Shown piece by piece: positions 34,971 through 44,472 of a stretch of 64,000 nucleotides of DNA. The notes beneath the pieces were generated by a model. That model was not told the origin of the DNA, did no database searches, and saw nothing but the letters and a program-made list of their open reading frames with translations. The translations under genes and the position numbers were made by a program. How positions within the stretch are numbered: the first letter of the stretch is position 1; each line of letters starts with the position of its first letter. Origin of the DNA: RUG334 sp045599645 (lineage in GTDB: Bacteria > Muiribacteriota > Ozemobacteria > Ozemobacterales > Ozemobacteraceae); NCBI GenBank assembly GCA_045599645.1, contig JAZRWI010000053.1:1-64000 (forward strand), given 5' to 3'.

Positions 34971-37289
34971 ATGGATATTGACCTGTCCCAATATATGGGA
35001 ATGTATATCGACGGTTCAAAAGAGAACCTCGATTTAATGGATAAGCACTTGCTCGCCCTAGAACAGGATCCGAGCAATCTTGAAGCCGTTGGAGAAATTT
35101 TTAGAGCTGCTCATACTCTTAAAGGTATGTCAGCTACAATGGGTTTTGAGAAGGTTGCTCATCTTACTCACGTCATGGAAAATATCCTTGATAAGCTGCG
35201 TAACCATCAGTTAGAAGTAACCTCCTCTATTATCGACCTGGTATTTGAAACCTTCGATATTTTAAGAAGCCTCATCAACGATAGTATTGAATCAACTGAT
35301 TCAGGCGTAGACCTTGATGGTATCGTTGCTAAGCTTAATGCTGCCGCTAATGGTGGCGGTGCCGCTGCAAAAGTAGGAAGTACAACAGTTGCAGCCCCAA
35401 CTGCCGCTCCGGCTGCTCCGGCAGCACCTGCTGTTCCAGCCGCTCCCGCAGCGCCAGCAGGCGGTGCAGATCCAGCAAAAGCTGCAGAATTAGCAGATAT
35501 CAGCATCAATGAATTTGAAAGCCAGGTTCTTCTTGAAGCTGGCAATAATAACCAGAACATCATCCTTGTAAAGGTTACACTGGTTCCAGATTGTCTGTTA
35601 AAAGCCCCAAGAGCCTTTATGGTAACAAGAAGCCTTGAAGAACTAGGCTTTGAAACCATAAAATCAGTTCCAGAAACCAAAGATATTGAAGAAGAAAAAT
35701 TTGATTTATCCTTCAAGATGGTTGTCTTAGGGCCAAAGGGTGAAGCCGATGTAAAAGAAGCTATTGAAGGCATTTCTGAAATTCAAAGCGTTCTTGTTAT
35801 GAAGCTTAAACCAGAAGACTTCAAGGTTCAGTCATCTATGACTGCTGCCCCGGCAGCTCCGGCACCAGCACCAATGCCAGCACCAGCACCAGCTGCGCCA
35901 GTGGCAACACCGGTTGCTACTCCTGTAGCCACACCAGTTGCAGCACCAGTGGCTACTCCAATGCCACAAGCCGCACCAGCTCCAGCAGCCCCACCACCAG
36001 TTGCTGCACCTGCGCCAGCCGCTCCGGCTGCTCCGCCTGCAGTAAAACCAGCTCCACCAAAGCCAGCTGCTAAACCAGGGGCAAAAGGTGCCGCAGAAAA
36101 GCATGCAAACCAGACTGTCCGCGTTGACATGCGCCGCCTGGACGAACTGATGAATCTCGCCGGGGAACTCGTTATCAACAGAACCCGTCTTGAAGAAATC
36201 GGTGCTCTTCACAAATTAAAAGACCTTAACGAAGCACTTACACGTGTTTCTCAGATTAGTACTTCTCTTCAGAACGTTGTTATGCAGGTTCGAATGGTTC
36301 CTGTAGAACAGCTCTTCGAAAGATTTCCACGCATGGTCCGCGACCTTTCCAAAAAGCTCAACAAGAAAATCAACCTTGTAGTTGAAGGTAAGGAAACTGA
36401 AATGGACAGAACGGTTATCGATGAAATCGGTGACCCAATGGTTCACTTAATCAGAAACTCCATCGACCATGGTATTGAGCTTCCCGAAGAACGTATTGCC
36501 AAGGGCAAGCCTGAAGTCGGCACAATCACATTGATTGCACGCCACGAAGGTAACAACGTTCTTATTGAAGTTAAGGACGACGGCAAGGGCGTTGACCCGA
36601 CAATCGTTGGTCGCAAAGCCGTTGAAAAGGGTATGTTCACTCAGGAGCAGATAAATAAAATGTCTCCTGAAGACATACAGAAGATTATTTATCTGCCAGG
36701 TTTCTCAACAGCTGCAGCAGTAAGTGACATTTCCGGCCGTGGTGTTGGTATGGACGCTGTTAAAGCAAAGCTTGAAGACCTTAACGGTGTTCTTGAGCTT
36801 GAATCAAAGGTTAACGAAGGCTCTAAGGTTACAATTAAGCTTCCGTTGACACTAGCTATTCTTCCTGCACTTATGATCAGAATAGGCAAGGAAGTATTTG
36901 CAATTCCTCTTGGTTCAGTATTTGAAACCATGGACATCACCAAGAGCGATATAAATATCGTTCAGCATCAGGAAGTAACCCTGCTGCGTGGTGAAGTTCT
37001 TCCAATCATCAGACTTCGCAATGTTCTCTGTGTTCCAACCACAGAAGAAGAAAAGAAAGCTCTTGATGCCAAGGAAGACGAAATCTCAATCGTTGTCTGT
37101 GCATCTGGAGAAAAGCGTGCGGGCTTCATGGTTGACGAGCTTCTTGGTCAGCAGGAAATCGTTATTAAATCTCTTGGGAACCTGCTCAGCGGTATCCCAG
37201 GAATCATGGGTGCAACAATGCGCGGTGACGGTGACGTTGCACTGATTCTTGATATTCCGTCCTTCTTCCAGAAGGGCCAGTCGATGTAA
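34971..37289 (+). CDS. cheA: chemotaxis histidine kinase CheA
   Basis: 772 aa. CheA phosphorylates CheY in response to receptors. P1/HPt is at residues about 1-105 with phospho-His48 (RAAHTLKG). The P2 CheY-binding domain is at about 177-285. A Pro/Ala-rich linker spans about 290-378. P3 dimerisation (TVRVDMRRLDELMNLAGELV) starts at about 382. The P4 kinase has N-box HLIRNSIDHG (492-501) and GRGVGMD. The P5 CheW-like domain is at about 635-772. The ATG at 34971 was chosen over an in-frame TTG at 34956 because GAGG is 6 nt upstream and the N terminus then aligns with the following paralogue (MDIDLSQYMG versus MELDLSEYMG). Confidence 0.96.
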   Translation: MDIDLSQYMGMYIDGSKENLDLMDKHLLALEQDPSNLEAVGEIFRAAHTLKGMSATMGFEKVAHLTHVMENILDKLRNHQLEVTSSIIDLVFETFDILRSLINDSIESTDSGVDLDGIVAKLNAAANGGGAAAKVGSTTVAAPTAAPAAPAAPAVPAAPAAPAGGADPAKAAELADISINEFESQVLLEAGNNNQNIILVKVTLVPDCLLKAPRAFMVTRSLEELGFETIKSVPETKDIEEEKFDLSFKMVVLGPKGEADVKEAIEGISEIQSVLVMKLKPEDFKVQSSMTAAPAAPAPAPMPAPAPAAPVATPVATPVATPVAAPVATPMPQAAPAPAAPPPVAAPAPAAPAAPPAVKPAPPKPAAKPGAKGAAEKHANQTVRVDMRRLDELMNLAGELVINRTRLEEIGALHKLKDLNEALTRVSQISTSLQNVVMQVRMVPVEQLFERFPRMVRDLSKKLNKKINLVVEGKETEMDRTVIDEIGDPMVHLIRNSIDHGIELPEERIAKGKPEVGTITLIARHEGNNVLIEVKDDGKGVDPTIVGRKAVEKGMFTQEQINKMSPEDIQKIIYLPGFSTAAAVSDISGRGVGMDAVKAKLEDLNGVLELESKVNEGSKVTIKLPLTLAILPALMIRIGKEVFAIPLGSVFETMDITKSDINIVQHQEVTLLRGEVLPIIRLRNVLCVPTTEEEKKALDAKEDEISIVVCASGEKRAGFMVDELLGQQEIVIKSLGNLLSGIPGIMGATMRGDGDVALILDIPSFFQKGQSM

Positions 37290-37290
37290 A

Positions 37291-37309
37291 TTATTGGCTA
37301 AGCCAATAA
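37291..37309 (+). promoter_or_regulatory. intercistronic hairpin cheA / HPt-CheW gene
   Basis: TTATTGG-CTAAG-CCAATAA forms a perfect 7-bp stem one base after the cheA stop codon. GGAG of the next gene follows at 37311. There is no T-run, so stabilisation or translational control is more likely than termination. Confidence 0.45.
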
Positions 37310-37322
37310 AGGAGTTATTGCT

Positions 37323-38912
37323 TTGGAGCTTGATCTTTCCGAATATATGGGTGCCTATATTGACGGCTCCCGCGAAAATCTCGATTTGATGGATAAAATG
37401 CTGCTCAGCCTAGAGCAGAATCCTTCTAATATTGAGGCTGTAGGTGAAATATTCAGAGCCGCCCATACTCTTAAGGGTATGTCTGCAACAATGGGCTTTG
37501 AAAAGGTTGCTCACCTGACCCATGAAATGGAAAATCTGCTTGATAAGCTGAGAAATAACCAGCTTGCAGTTACTCCTCCAGTAATCGACCTAATTTTTGA
37601 AACCTTCGACATCCTCAGAACATTGGTAGATGACAGCATTAACCAGACTGAATCTACCGTCGATTTATCAGAAATTTCAGCAAAGCTCGCAGCAATGGCC
37701 AACGGCACAGCCGCACCAACCGCCGCAGCTCCAGTTCCAACAGCAACTGCGGTTCCAGCCTCTAATACCATTTCTACAGGTAGCACAGGCATAGATTTAA
37801 GCGATTTCGGTTTTACCGATTTGGAAGTTTCCGGATTAGAAGAAGCCAAAGACAGCGGAAAGCGTGTTGTATACCTTAAGGTTTCTTTGGTAGCAGACTG
37901 TTTGCTGAAGGGTCCTCGCGTATTCATGATTATGCGCGCCATTGACGAATGTCAGGCCGAAATCGTGAAATCTGTTCCAGAAGTAAAGGACCTTGAAAAC
38001 GAAAAGTTTGAACGCTCCTTCAAGATGATGCTTGTTGGGCCTAAGAATGCTGCCGAAATCAAAGAAGCTGTAGAAGGCATTTCTGAAGTAGAATCAGTAG
38101 AAACCTCTGACATTAACCCGTCAAACCTTGGAGCCGCAGCAAATGCAGCGGCAGCTCCAGCAGCTCCAGCACCAGTTTCAGCTCCGCCTCCACAGGCACC
38201 AGTTTACGCTGCTCCACCTCCACAAGCACCAGCTTATGCTCCACAGCAGCCAGTCTACGCTGCTCCACCGCAGGCACCAGCTTATGCTGCACCACAGCCT
38301 CCGGTTTATGCTGCTCCGCCACAAGCACAGCCAGCATACCCGCCTCAGGCACCGACTCCTGTTTCTGTTCCAACAGGACCAACAGGGCCTGCTATAGCAC
38401 AGCCGGCTCCACCTCCGCAACAGCCAGAAGCAGCCGCTGAAGCTGCCGCCGAAGAAGCTGAAAAGGAAACAGTTGTTACACAGCTGATTACCTTCACAAT
38501 GGCTGGTGAAACCTATGCTTTGGAAATCTCACAGGTTGAAACAATCATCAATCTTGTAAATATCACAAGAGTTCCGAAGGCACCTGCTCATATTGATGGC
38601 GTAATCAACCTCCGCGGTGAAATTATACCTGTTATTAATACACGTCGCAGATTGAAGCTGGCAGAAGTAGAACGCTCACCTCTTAACCAGATTATTATTC
38701 TTTCCTTCGATGAAGAAAAGGTTAAGGCTGGTTTCCTTGTTGACAGCGTTCAGGAAGTTATCAGATTGCCTGAAACCTCTATCGAACCACCGTCAAGAAT
38801 CAGTGAAAGCGTTGATATCGAATATTTACGCGGTGTTGGTAAAATTGAGAATAAGATTATTATATTGCTTAATGCTCACCGCATTGTATTTGATAAGCCA
38901 AAAGAAGAATAA
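37323..38912 (+). CDS. kinase-less CheA paralogue: HPt, P2 and CheW domains
   Basis: 529 aa. Residues 1-105 are almost the same HPt as in cheA, with His48 retained (RAAHTLKGMSATMGFEKVAH). About 174-270 is a P2-like domain (LVADCLLKGPRVFMIMRAID). About 275-380 is a Pro/Ala/Gln/Tyr-rich linker with YAAPPQAPAYA-type repeats. About 384-525 is a CheW domain (ITFTMAGETYALEISQVETI, then INLRGEIIPVINTRRRLKL). P3 and the P4 ATPase are absent and there is no N-box. It probably arose from cheA duplication plus replacement of the kinase part by CheW. It may act as a receptor-coupling protein that also accepts phosphate from CheA or binds CheY. Start is a TTG with GGAG 8 nt upstream. Confidence 0.88.
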   Translation: MELDLSEYMGAYIDGSRENLDLMDKMLLSLEQNPSNIEAVGEIFRAAHTLKGMSATMGFEKVAHLTHEMENLLDKLRNNQLAVTPPVIDLIFETFDILRTLVDDSINQTESTVDLSEISAKLAAMANGTAAPTAAAPVPTATAVPASNTISTGSTGIDLSDFGFTDLEVSGLEEAKDSGKRVVYLKVSLVADCLLKGPRVFMIMRAIDECQAEIVKSVPEVKDLENEKFERSFKMMLVGPKNAAEIKEAVEGISEVESVETSDINPSNLGAAANAAAAPAAPAPVSAPPPQAPVYAAPPPQAPAYAPQQPVYAAPPQAPAYAAPQPPVYAAPPQAQPAYPPQAPTPVSVPTGPTGPAIAQPAPPPQQPEAAAEAAAEEAEKETVVTQLITFTMAGETYALEISQVETIINLVNITRVPKAPAHIDGVINLRGEIIPVINTRRRLKLAEVERSPLNQIIILSFDEEKVKAGFLVDSVQEVIRLPETSIEPPSRISESVDIEYLRGVGKIENKIIILLNAHRIVFDKPKEE

Positions 38913-38927
38913 TTCATAATATCAGTC

Positions 38928-38964
38928 AAAAGAAAAGCTCCCAAATCGGGAGCTTTTCTTTTTT
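38928..38964. terminator. bidirectional intrinsic terminator ending the fla/che operon
   Basis: A perfect 15-bp stem (AAAAGAAAAGCTCCC at 38928-38942, complement at 38948-38962) with loop AAATC and a T-rich tail on the plus strand. The A-rich left arm gives T-runs on the minus strand. It lies between two convergent genes and can serve both. Confidence 0.88.
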
Positions 38965-38985
38965 AACAATTTTAACGCTTAAATC

Positions 38986-40245
38986 TTAGAAGCCTAGAAG
39001 ACCACTGATATCCTTCTTTGGACGCGTATCACCAGACTGCTTTGCCTTTATGGTAGCCAGAATTCTTGAAGCAGCATTGCGAACCATGTCGTTTTCATCG
39101 TCTAAGGCTTCCTGAGCAAATGTCTTTAAATCACGAATCTGAAGCTTTTCCAATGCTTCAAGGGCATTAAGTCTGTTAAACCAGACTTCATCCTTCAACA
39201 ATCTGCGAAGTGCAAATTCGGCCTGCGGGAAACCAAGATCACCAACAGCGTCAATGCTGAAGAACAGCAAATCTCTTTCCTTCAATACTTCGATAAGGGA
39301 TTCTACGAATTTTTCATTCTTAAGCTGCCCCATTGCACGGACAAGATTGGTCTTAACCTGTTTATCAGCTGTTTTCAAAGTGCTAATAAGCAGTTCCGGA
39401 TTCTTGTTTCCTACTAGTGACAATGCTTTTACTGCTGCACCACGGACAAGAGGATGAACGTCGCCAAGAGCGGTTAATAAAGGCTTTATAGCATTAGTAT
39501 TGTTTGAAATACCAAGTGCGTTTACAAGATGCTTTCTAAGGAACCATTCGTCACGCTTCAGGCCTTCAGACAAAGCCTTAACAGCTTCATCAGAACCGAT
39601 GTGTCCAAGAGCTTCAATACAATAAATGCCCTTTTCATTCGGTGCACTGTTGTATTCATCAATAATCAGTTTTTCTGTGCGGCTATCAGCCACTACAGAG
39701 AAATACTGAAGAATAAACATCTTTCTTTGAACATCAAGCTTGTTGTAGTTATTCAAGAAAATCGGAACAAGCTCATTTGAACGTGTAGAAAGATATCTGA
39801 TACTCTTAGAAAGCTGAACTTCATCCGGAAATTCCAGGTAGAAATCTGCCAGAGTCTTAATTACTGGTTCTGTTGGCGGAAGCAAGGATATTGCTTTAAT
39901 AGCCGGCAAAACCAAATCTATAGTATTTTTGAAAAGAGCTCTGGCCAAGCCCTTCAAAGCTGGTTCATAATGCAGTTCACCAATAATATTGGCAGCCTGG
40001 ACAAACAACTTTGGTCTTGTAACCTCAAGATTCTTTGTAAGATAATCAGCACCATCTTCCTTCAAATACTCAATAAACAGCTTGGTTACATTCTGTTTAT
40101 CCATGACAGTGCCAGATTCAAGAACAGATGCTAATTCCTTGAGCTTCACGTCTGTGAGAGGCTGAAGCTCCGGTAAAATGCTCTGAATAAAAGAATCAGG
40201 TCTTGTTAAAGCAGCTTCGAGTATAGAAGAAAAGTTTTCAGTCAT
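38986..40245 (-). CDS. HEAT-repeat protein
   Basis: 419 aa, cytoplasmic, no signal peptide. Repeating helical pairs are visible from about residue 90, such as IYCIEALGHIGSDEAVKALS, then FLRKHLVNALGISNNTNAIK, VRGAAVKALSLVGNKNPELL, LVRAMGQLKNEKFVESLIEV and NRLNALEALEKLQIRDLKTF. This is the pattern of HEAT/PBS-lyase-like repeats that scaffold protein contacts. The partner is unknown. It lies 1 bp after the upstream gene of the alaS-ruvX operon, so it is the last gene of that transcript before the shared terminator. Confidence 0.8.
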   Translation of the reverse strand: MTENFSSILEAALTRPDSFIQSILPELQPLTDVKLKELASVLESGTVMDKQNVTKLFIEYLKEDGADYLTKNLEVTRPKLFVQAANIIGELHYEPALKGLARALFKNTIDLVLPAIKAISLLPPTEPVIKTLADFYLEFPDEVQLSKSIRYLSTRSNELVPIFLNNYNKLDVQRKMFILQYFSVVADSRTEKLIIDEYNSAPNEKGIYCIEALGHIGSDEAVKALSEGLKRDEWFLRKHLVNALGISNNTNAIKPLLTALGDVHPLVRGAAVKALSLVGNKNPELLISTLKTADKQVKTNLVRAMGQLKNEKFVESLIEVLKERDLLFFSIDAVGDLGFPQAEFALRRLLKDEVWFNRLNALEALEKLQIRDLKTFAQEALDDENDMVRNAASRILATIKAKQSGDTRPKKDISGLLGF

Positions 40246-40246
40246 A

Positions 40247-40663
40247 TCAGTTTATCTTAGAAGCAGGAATATTGGCTGCTGGTTCATATTTTTCTACAGC
40301 AAAAACTTCACGGTTAACAACTTCGCCATTAACAACAAATTCAAAAACATACTGACCTGCTTTTGGGAAAGCGAAGTTAGTCAGAACTATCATTGAACGT
40401 GAAACAACGCCCTGCTGTGCACCAATAGTTGCAGACGGATGAACATTGTTCATCTGAACGCCTTCTGGTGGAATGATATTAAGAGTTACATTGAGGTTTT
40501 CTTTTACTTCGCCCCATTCAATAAAAAGACAAAGCTTTGGGAAAATCAAAGGGAAATCCTGAACATAAAGCTTGGTGCCGAGAATGCCCATAAGGCTGAT
40601 GCGGCCGCCAACTTCCTGACGGATATCTTCACAAAAAAGAACACATTTATAATTTACAGACAT
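40247..40663 (-). CDS. DUF6941-like small protein
   Basis: 138 aa. The opening SVNYKCVLFCEDIRQEVGGR, followed by ISLMGILGTKLYVQDFPLIF and PKLCLFIEWGE, resembles the DUF6941 family. The rest reads as beta-sandwich strands (VVSRSMIVLTNFAFPKAGQY). No signal peptide or membrane helix. Function unknown. It sits between ruvX (15 bp upstream) and the HEAT-repeat gene. The family assignment is from memory of the motif. Confidence 0.55.
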   Translation of the reverse strand: MSVNYKCVLFCEDIRQEVGGRISLMGILGTKLYVQDFPLIFPKLCLFIEWGEVKENLNVTLNIIPPEGVQMNNVHPSATIGAQQGVVSRSMIVLTNFAFPKAGQYVFEFVVNGEVVNREVFAVEKYEPAANIPASKIN

Positions 40664-40678
40664 TTAAAATCCTCTAAT

Positions 40679-41119
40679 TTACTTATTGCCAGCTTCTTCA
40701 GCTCTTTCGCGCTGAATACGTCTCTGGTCCAGATAGCCTCTTAGAATGATGGAAGCAGCAACTGCATCTATGACATTCTTGCGGTTTTCTCTGCGCATAC
40801 CCTGCTCTATCAGAGAGGTTTCAGCAATCTTAGACGTGAATTTTTCATCCACGAACTCGATTGGAAGATCTGTCTTCTGTTCGAGTTCGTGTTTGAAATA
40901 TCTGGCTCTTTCACATGATTCTCGCTCTACACCGTCGAAAGAAACAGGTAAACCTATTACGATACCCTCAACCTCTTCTGCCTTGAGAATCTTTACGACT
41001 TCATCAACAGCGGTCTTGCCGAACTTCACAACTGAGTGCGGAGTTGCAGCAATTTCGAGTCTATCGCAGGTTGCGACACCTATTCTTTTTTGTCCGACGT
41101 CTAGAGCAAGGAATTTCAT
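40679..41119 (-). CDS. ruvX: Holliday junction resolvase-like RuvX (YqgF)
   Basis: 146 aa, usual length. RNase H-fold nuclease linked to pre-16S rRNA 5' processing and recombination. The catalytic Asp is in FLALDVGQKRIGVA, followed by VEGIVIGLPVSFDG, then FVDEKFTSKIAE and the final acidic IDAVAASIILRGYLD. It lies 4 bp after alaS, a very common pairing in bacteria. Confidence 0.93.
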   Translation of the reverse strand: MKFLALDVGQKRIGVATCDRLEIAATPHSVVKFGKTAVDEVVKILKAEEVEGIVIGLPVSFDGVERESCERARYFKHELEQKTDLPIEFVDEKFTSKIAETSLIEQGMRRENRKNVIDAVAASIILRGYLDQRRIQRERAEEAGNK

Positions 41120-41123
41120 GATA

Positions 41124-43715
41124 TTACTTATTCAGAGCTTCGCTAATGAGCTTTTCGCCAACAGCAAGAGCTTCATCAATCTTAGATGGGTCTTTACCAC
41201 CAGCAGAAGCCATGTCAGGTCTTCCGCCACCGCCGCCCTGAGCAACCTTAGCGATTTCTTTAATAAGCTTACCAGCGTGAACACCCTTCTTAACAAGGTC
41301 AGCACCGGCTTTAAGAACAAAGTTAGCCTTATCGCCACCAGCAGCAAGAAGAACAACAGTAGAAGCACCGGTATTAGCAACCAGTTCGTCTGCCATTTCC
41401 TTCATTTCGTCAACAGACATGCCGTCAGCTTTGGCAATAAAAGCAGAAGCGCCGTTAATGGTCTTAACAGCAGACTTGATAGCTTCAATCTTGCCCTTGG
41501 CTTCAGATTTGCGGAGCTTTTCGATTTCATGGCGAAGTTCCTTGGTGTCTGCAACAAGCTTTTCAGCCTTAGTGAGACTTGAAGCCAGGTCACAGTCAAG
41601 AGCCTTAGCCATATCGCGTTCGAAGTGCTTGAGTTCGTGCATCTTTTCAAGAGCAGCAGTGCCTGTTACAGCTTCGATACGTCTTACACCTGCAGCTGCA
41701 GATGCTTCATTAACGATTGTGAAGAGACCGATTTCTGAAGAATTACCGATGTGAGTGCCACCGCAGAATTCCTTAGAATAATCGCCTACATTAACTACTC
41801 TGACTACATCGCCGTATTTTTCACCGAAAAGTGCCATTGCACCAGTCTTGATAGCTTCATCATAGCTCTTAACATCTGTATGAACCTTGTGAGCTTCAAG
41901 AATCTGTTCGTTAACGCGTTTTTCAACCTTTTCGAGAACATCAGCAGGAATAGCTTCGAAGTGTGTGAAGTCAAAGCGCAAACGTTCCGGGGAAACGTAA
42001 GAACCGGCCTGCTTTACGTGGTCGCCAACGATTTCCTGCAAAGCCTTCTGGAGAAGGTGTGTTGCAGTGTGGTTGCGCATAGTAGACTTTCTGGTCTTAA
42101 CATCTACAAGCATTTCAACGCTGTCGCCCTTAGCAAAATGCTTAGAGGTCTTCCAAGAACCGATGTGCATGAATACGCCTTCAGTCTTTTCAGTGCTGCT
42201 AACTGCAAATTCAGCGTCGCCACATTTGATAACGCCCTTATCGCCTACCTGACCACCTGATTCACCGTAGAATGGAGTTACGTCAGTAACAATGAGAACC
42301 TTTTCTTCATTTTCTACAATATCAAGAACCTTTGCCTTGTCAGACATGGTTTCGTAGCCAGTGAACTTAGTCTGTGGGTAGTTAGCCGGGTTGATAGCTG
42401 CAAAGTTCTGGTAAGCAGCAACAACGTTAGCACGACCGCGTTCTCTCTGCTTTTCAAGTTCTACGTTGAAAGCATTTTCATCAACGCTCATATTTTCTTC
42501 CATACAGATTTCCTTGGTAAGATCCAGTGGGAAACCGTAGGTATCGTGGAGCAGGAATGCCTTTTCGCCTGAAAGAACAGTCTGTTTGTCGTGTTTCAAG
42601 CGGTCAATGTATTCAGTGAGCATATCGCTGCCAGTCTTGAGAGTCTGGAGGAAGCGTTCTTCTTCACTGGTGATGATGCGGATGATGTGATCCTGATTTT
42701 CAGCAACTTCAGGATAATGATCCATAATCTTGGCTACTGTTGGAACAACCTTATAAAGGAATGGCTTATCCTGGCCAAGATAGCTGTAACCGAATCTGGA
42801 AGCGCGGCGCAAAATCTTTCTGAGAACATAGCCACGGCCTTCATTTCCAGGAAGAGCACCGTCAGCGATTGCAAAAGAAAGAGCTCTGATGTGGTCAGAA
42901 ACAACCTTAAGAGCTGTTCTGGTCTTCTGAGATTCATTGAATTTATGACCAGTGAGGCCTTCTACGTCAGCAACGATACCCTGGAAAAGGTCGTTTTCGA
43001 AGTTATCGCGCTTGCCCTGCATAATAGCAGCAAGTCTTTCAAGACCCATACCAGTATCGATGTTCTTGCGTTCAAGTTCAGTCAGAGAACCGTCTTCATG
43101 GCGGTCATACTGTGTGAAAACAAGGTTCCAGAATTCAAGGAATCTTGCACAATCACAACCAGGAGCGCAGTCTGGCTTACCACAGCCTACATCCGGACCC
43201 TGGTCAACGTAGATTTCTGAACATGGACCTGAAGGACCAGTACCGATTGTCCAGAAGTTGTCTTTGTCGCCGAGCATTTTCAGGTGATCTAACGGAACAC
43301 CCATTTCATTGTGCCATATATCACGTGTATCAAGGTCAGAGTGATGATAAGTGATATAAATCCTGCTCTTGTCCATACCAAGTTCTTTGGTAATGAATTC
43401 CCATGCCATTGCAATTGCTTCACGTTTGAAGTAATCGCCAAAGCTGAAGTTACCGAGCATTTCAAAGAAGGTATGATGGCGGGCAGTATAACCAACGTTT
43501 TCAATATCAGTAGTTCTGAAGCACTTCTGACAGGTTGAAGCACGTTTAATGTCTTTTTTCAGACCAAGGAAATATGGTTTGAATGGAGCCATACCAGCAC
43601 TTGTGAAAAGAAGTGTTGGGTCATCCTGAGGAATGAGGGAGAAGGACTTCTTGACGACGTGGTCATGTGCGCCAAAGAAGTTCAAAAACTTAGAACGAAT
43701 TTCTGCGGTTTTCAC
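41124..43715 (-). CDS. alaS: alanyl-tRNA synthetase
   Basis: 863 aa, full length. Charges tRNA-Ala and edits mischarged products. The aminoacylation domain begins EIRSKFLNFFGAHDHVVKKS and contains LLFTSAGMAPFKPYFLG and RHHTFFEMLGNFSFGDYFK. The editing domain has HTATH (RNHTATHLLQKAL) and CGGTHIGN. The C-Ala domain with GGGGGRPDMASAGG is present. The start is a GTG at 43715, with AAGGAG 8 nt upstream. Confidence 0.97.
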   Translation of the reverse strand: MKTAEIRSKFLNFFGAHDHVVKKSFSLIPQDDPTLLFTSAGMAPFKPYFLGLKKDIKRASTCQKCFRTTDIENVGYTARHHTFFEMLGNFSFGDYFKREAIAMAWEFITKELGMDKSRIYITYHHSDLDTRDIWHNEMGVPLDHLKMLGDKDNFWTIGTGPSGPCSEIYVDQGPDVGCGKPDCAPGCDCARFLEFWNLVFTQYDRHEDGSLTELERKNIDTGMGLERLAAIMQGKRDNFENDLFQGIVADVEGLTGHKFNESQKTRTALKVVSDHIRALSFAIADGALPGNEGRGYVLRKILRRASRFGYSYLGQDKPFLYKVVPTVAKIMDHYPEVAENQDHIIRIITSEEERFLQTLKTGSDMLTEYIDRLKHDKQTVLSGEKAFLLHDTYGFPLDLTKEICMEENMSVDENAFNVELEKQRERGRANVVAAYQNFAAINPANYPQTKFTGYETMSDKAKVLDIVENEEKVLIVTDVTPFYGESGGQVGDKGVIKCGDAEFAVSSTEKTEGVFMHIGSWKTSKHFAKGDSVEMLVDVKTRKSTMRNHTATHLLQKALQEIVGDHVKQAGSYVSPERLRFDFTHFEAIPADVLEKVEKRVNEQILEAHKVHTDVKSYDEAIKTGAMALFGEKYGDVVRVVNVGDYSKEFCGGTHIGNSSEIGLFTIVNEASAAAGVRRIEAVTGTAALEKMHELKHFERDMAKALDCDLASSLTKAEKLVADTKELRHEIEKLRKSEAKGKIEAIKSAVKTINGASAFIAKADGMSVDEMKEMADELVANTGASTVVLLAAGGDKANFVLKAGADLVKKGVHAGKLIKEIAKVAQGGGGGRPDMASAGGKDPSKIDEALAVGEKLISEALNK

Positions 43716-43756
43716 AAAAAAAACTCCTTAGAAACTAAATACATTAACTAATTCTG

Positions 43757-44461
43757 TTACTCATACTTTGAATTTAGAACTCTTGAATAGATGCGGGTTA
43801 CAAATGTGCGCTGCTTAATCGGCTTCTTTTCAGAGTCGAACATTTCATGCATGCACAGCTGAACTTCAACGCCCTTGATCTTTTCAAGATTTCTCAAACC
43901 ATCATTATATGGGTTTGAAGGATGGTAGTAGTGAGGACCAAGATACTTCTGGTATTTGTCAAGAGGTTCATCAGCCTCACGGTTACGGAAGATTGTTCCG
44001 TCTGTTCCCCAGATTTTGAGGTAGCTCATCTGCTTTGTTACAAGAGCTTTCTTTACGCCACCTTCAACCTGGCGGTAAATAACCTTTGTGACATTTGGAT
44101 TTTCTTCATAGGTTTCCGGACCTTCATAGGTGTAGGTAACCCTCTGAGTAGACTTGCCATCTCTTGTCGGGACAACAATAACAAGCTTATACATGAGAGC
44201 GTTCTGTTCGTCGAAAAGATTGTTCCTGAAAAGAGTATCAAGTTCCTGGACTTCAATCATTTCGCGAAGGTCGCGTTCAATGACCATCAGGAAATCTCTT
44301 GCTTCATGAAGTGTATCAAGAGACTGTCTCTGACGTTCCATGCTATTAAAGGTTCTGTTAAGCATTGTGTAACCAATGGTAACAACAATGGCGAACAGAA
44401 GCATTGCAATGATTACTTCAACAAGGGTTACAGCCTTACGATTCTTATAGTTACTAATCAT
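43757..44461 (-). CDS. pseudopilin-like protein with prepilin N-terminal motif (GspJ/PulG-like)
   Basis: About 234 aa. A short basic leader ends in RKA, followed by VTLVEVIIAMLLFAIVVTIG, a class III prepilin signal with Glu at +5 and a single hydrophobic helix. The remainder is a soluble pseudopilin-type domain. It is likely processed by a prepilin peptidase and part of a type II secretion or type IV pilus-like system. The ATG at 44461 was chosen because GAGGGA lies 6-7 nt upstream. An ATG at 44476 overlaps the stop of the previous gene by 4 bp (ATGA) and is the alternative. Confidence 0.8.
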   Translation of the reverse strand: MISNYKNRKAVTLVEVIIAMLLFAIVVTIGYTMLNRTFNSMERQRQSLDTLHEARDFLMVIERDLREMIEVQELDTLFRNNLFDEQNALMYKLVIVVPTRDGKSTQRVTYTYEGPETYEENPNVTKVIYRQVEGGVKKALVTKQMSYLKIWGTDGTIFRNREADEPLDKYQKYLGPHYYHPSNPYNDGLRNLEKIKGVEVQLCMHEMFDSEKKPIKQRTFVTRIYSRVLNSKYE

Positions 44462-44472
44462 TTCTGTTTCCC

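Noticed and set aside
37291..37309. Terminator between cheA and the HPt-CheW gene
   Set aside because: The stem has no following T-run and the next ribosome-binding site is immediately downstream, so read-through is expected.
40746..41582. 278-aa plus-strand frame opposite ruvX and alaS
   Set aside because: Antisense to two clear housekeeping genes; composition is that of a shadow frame.
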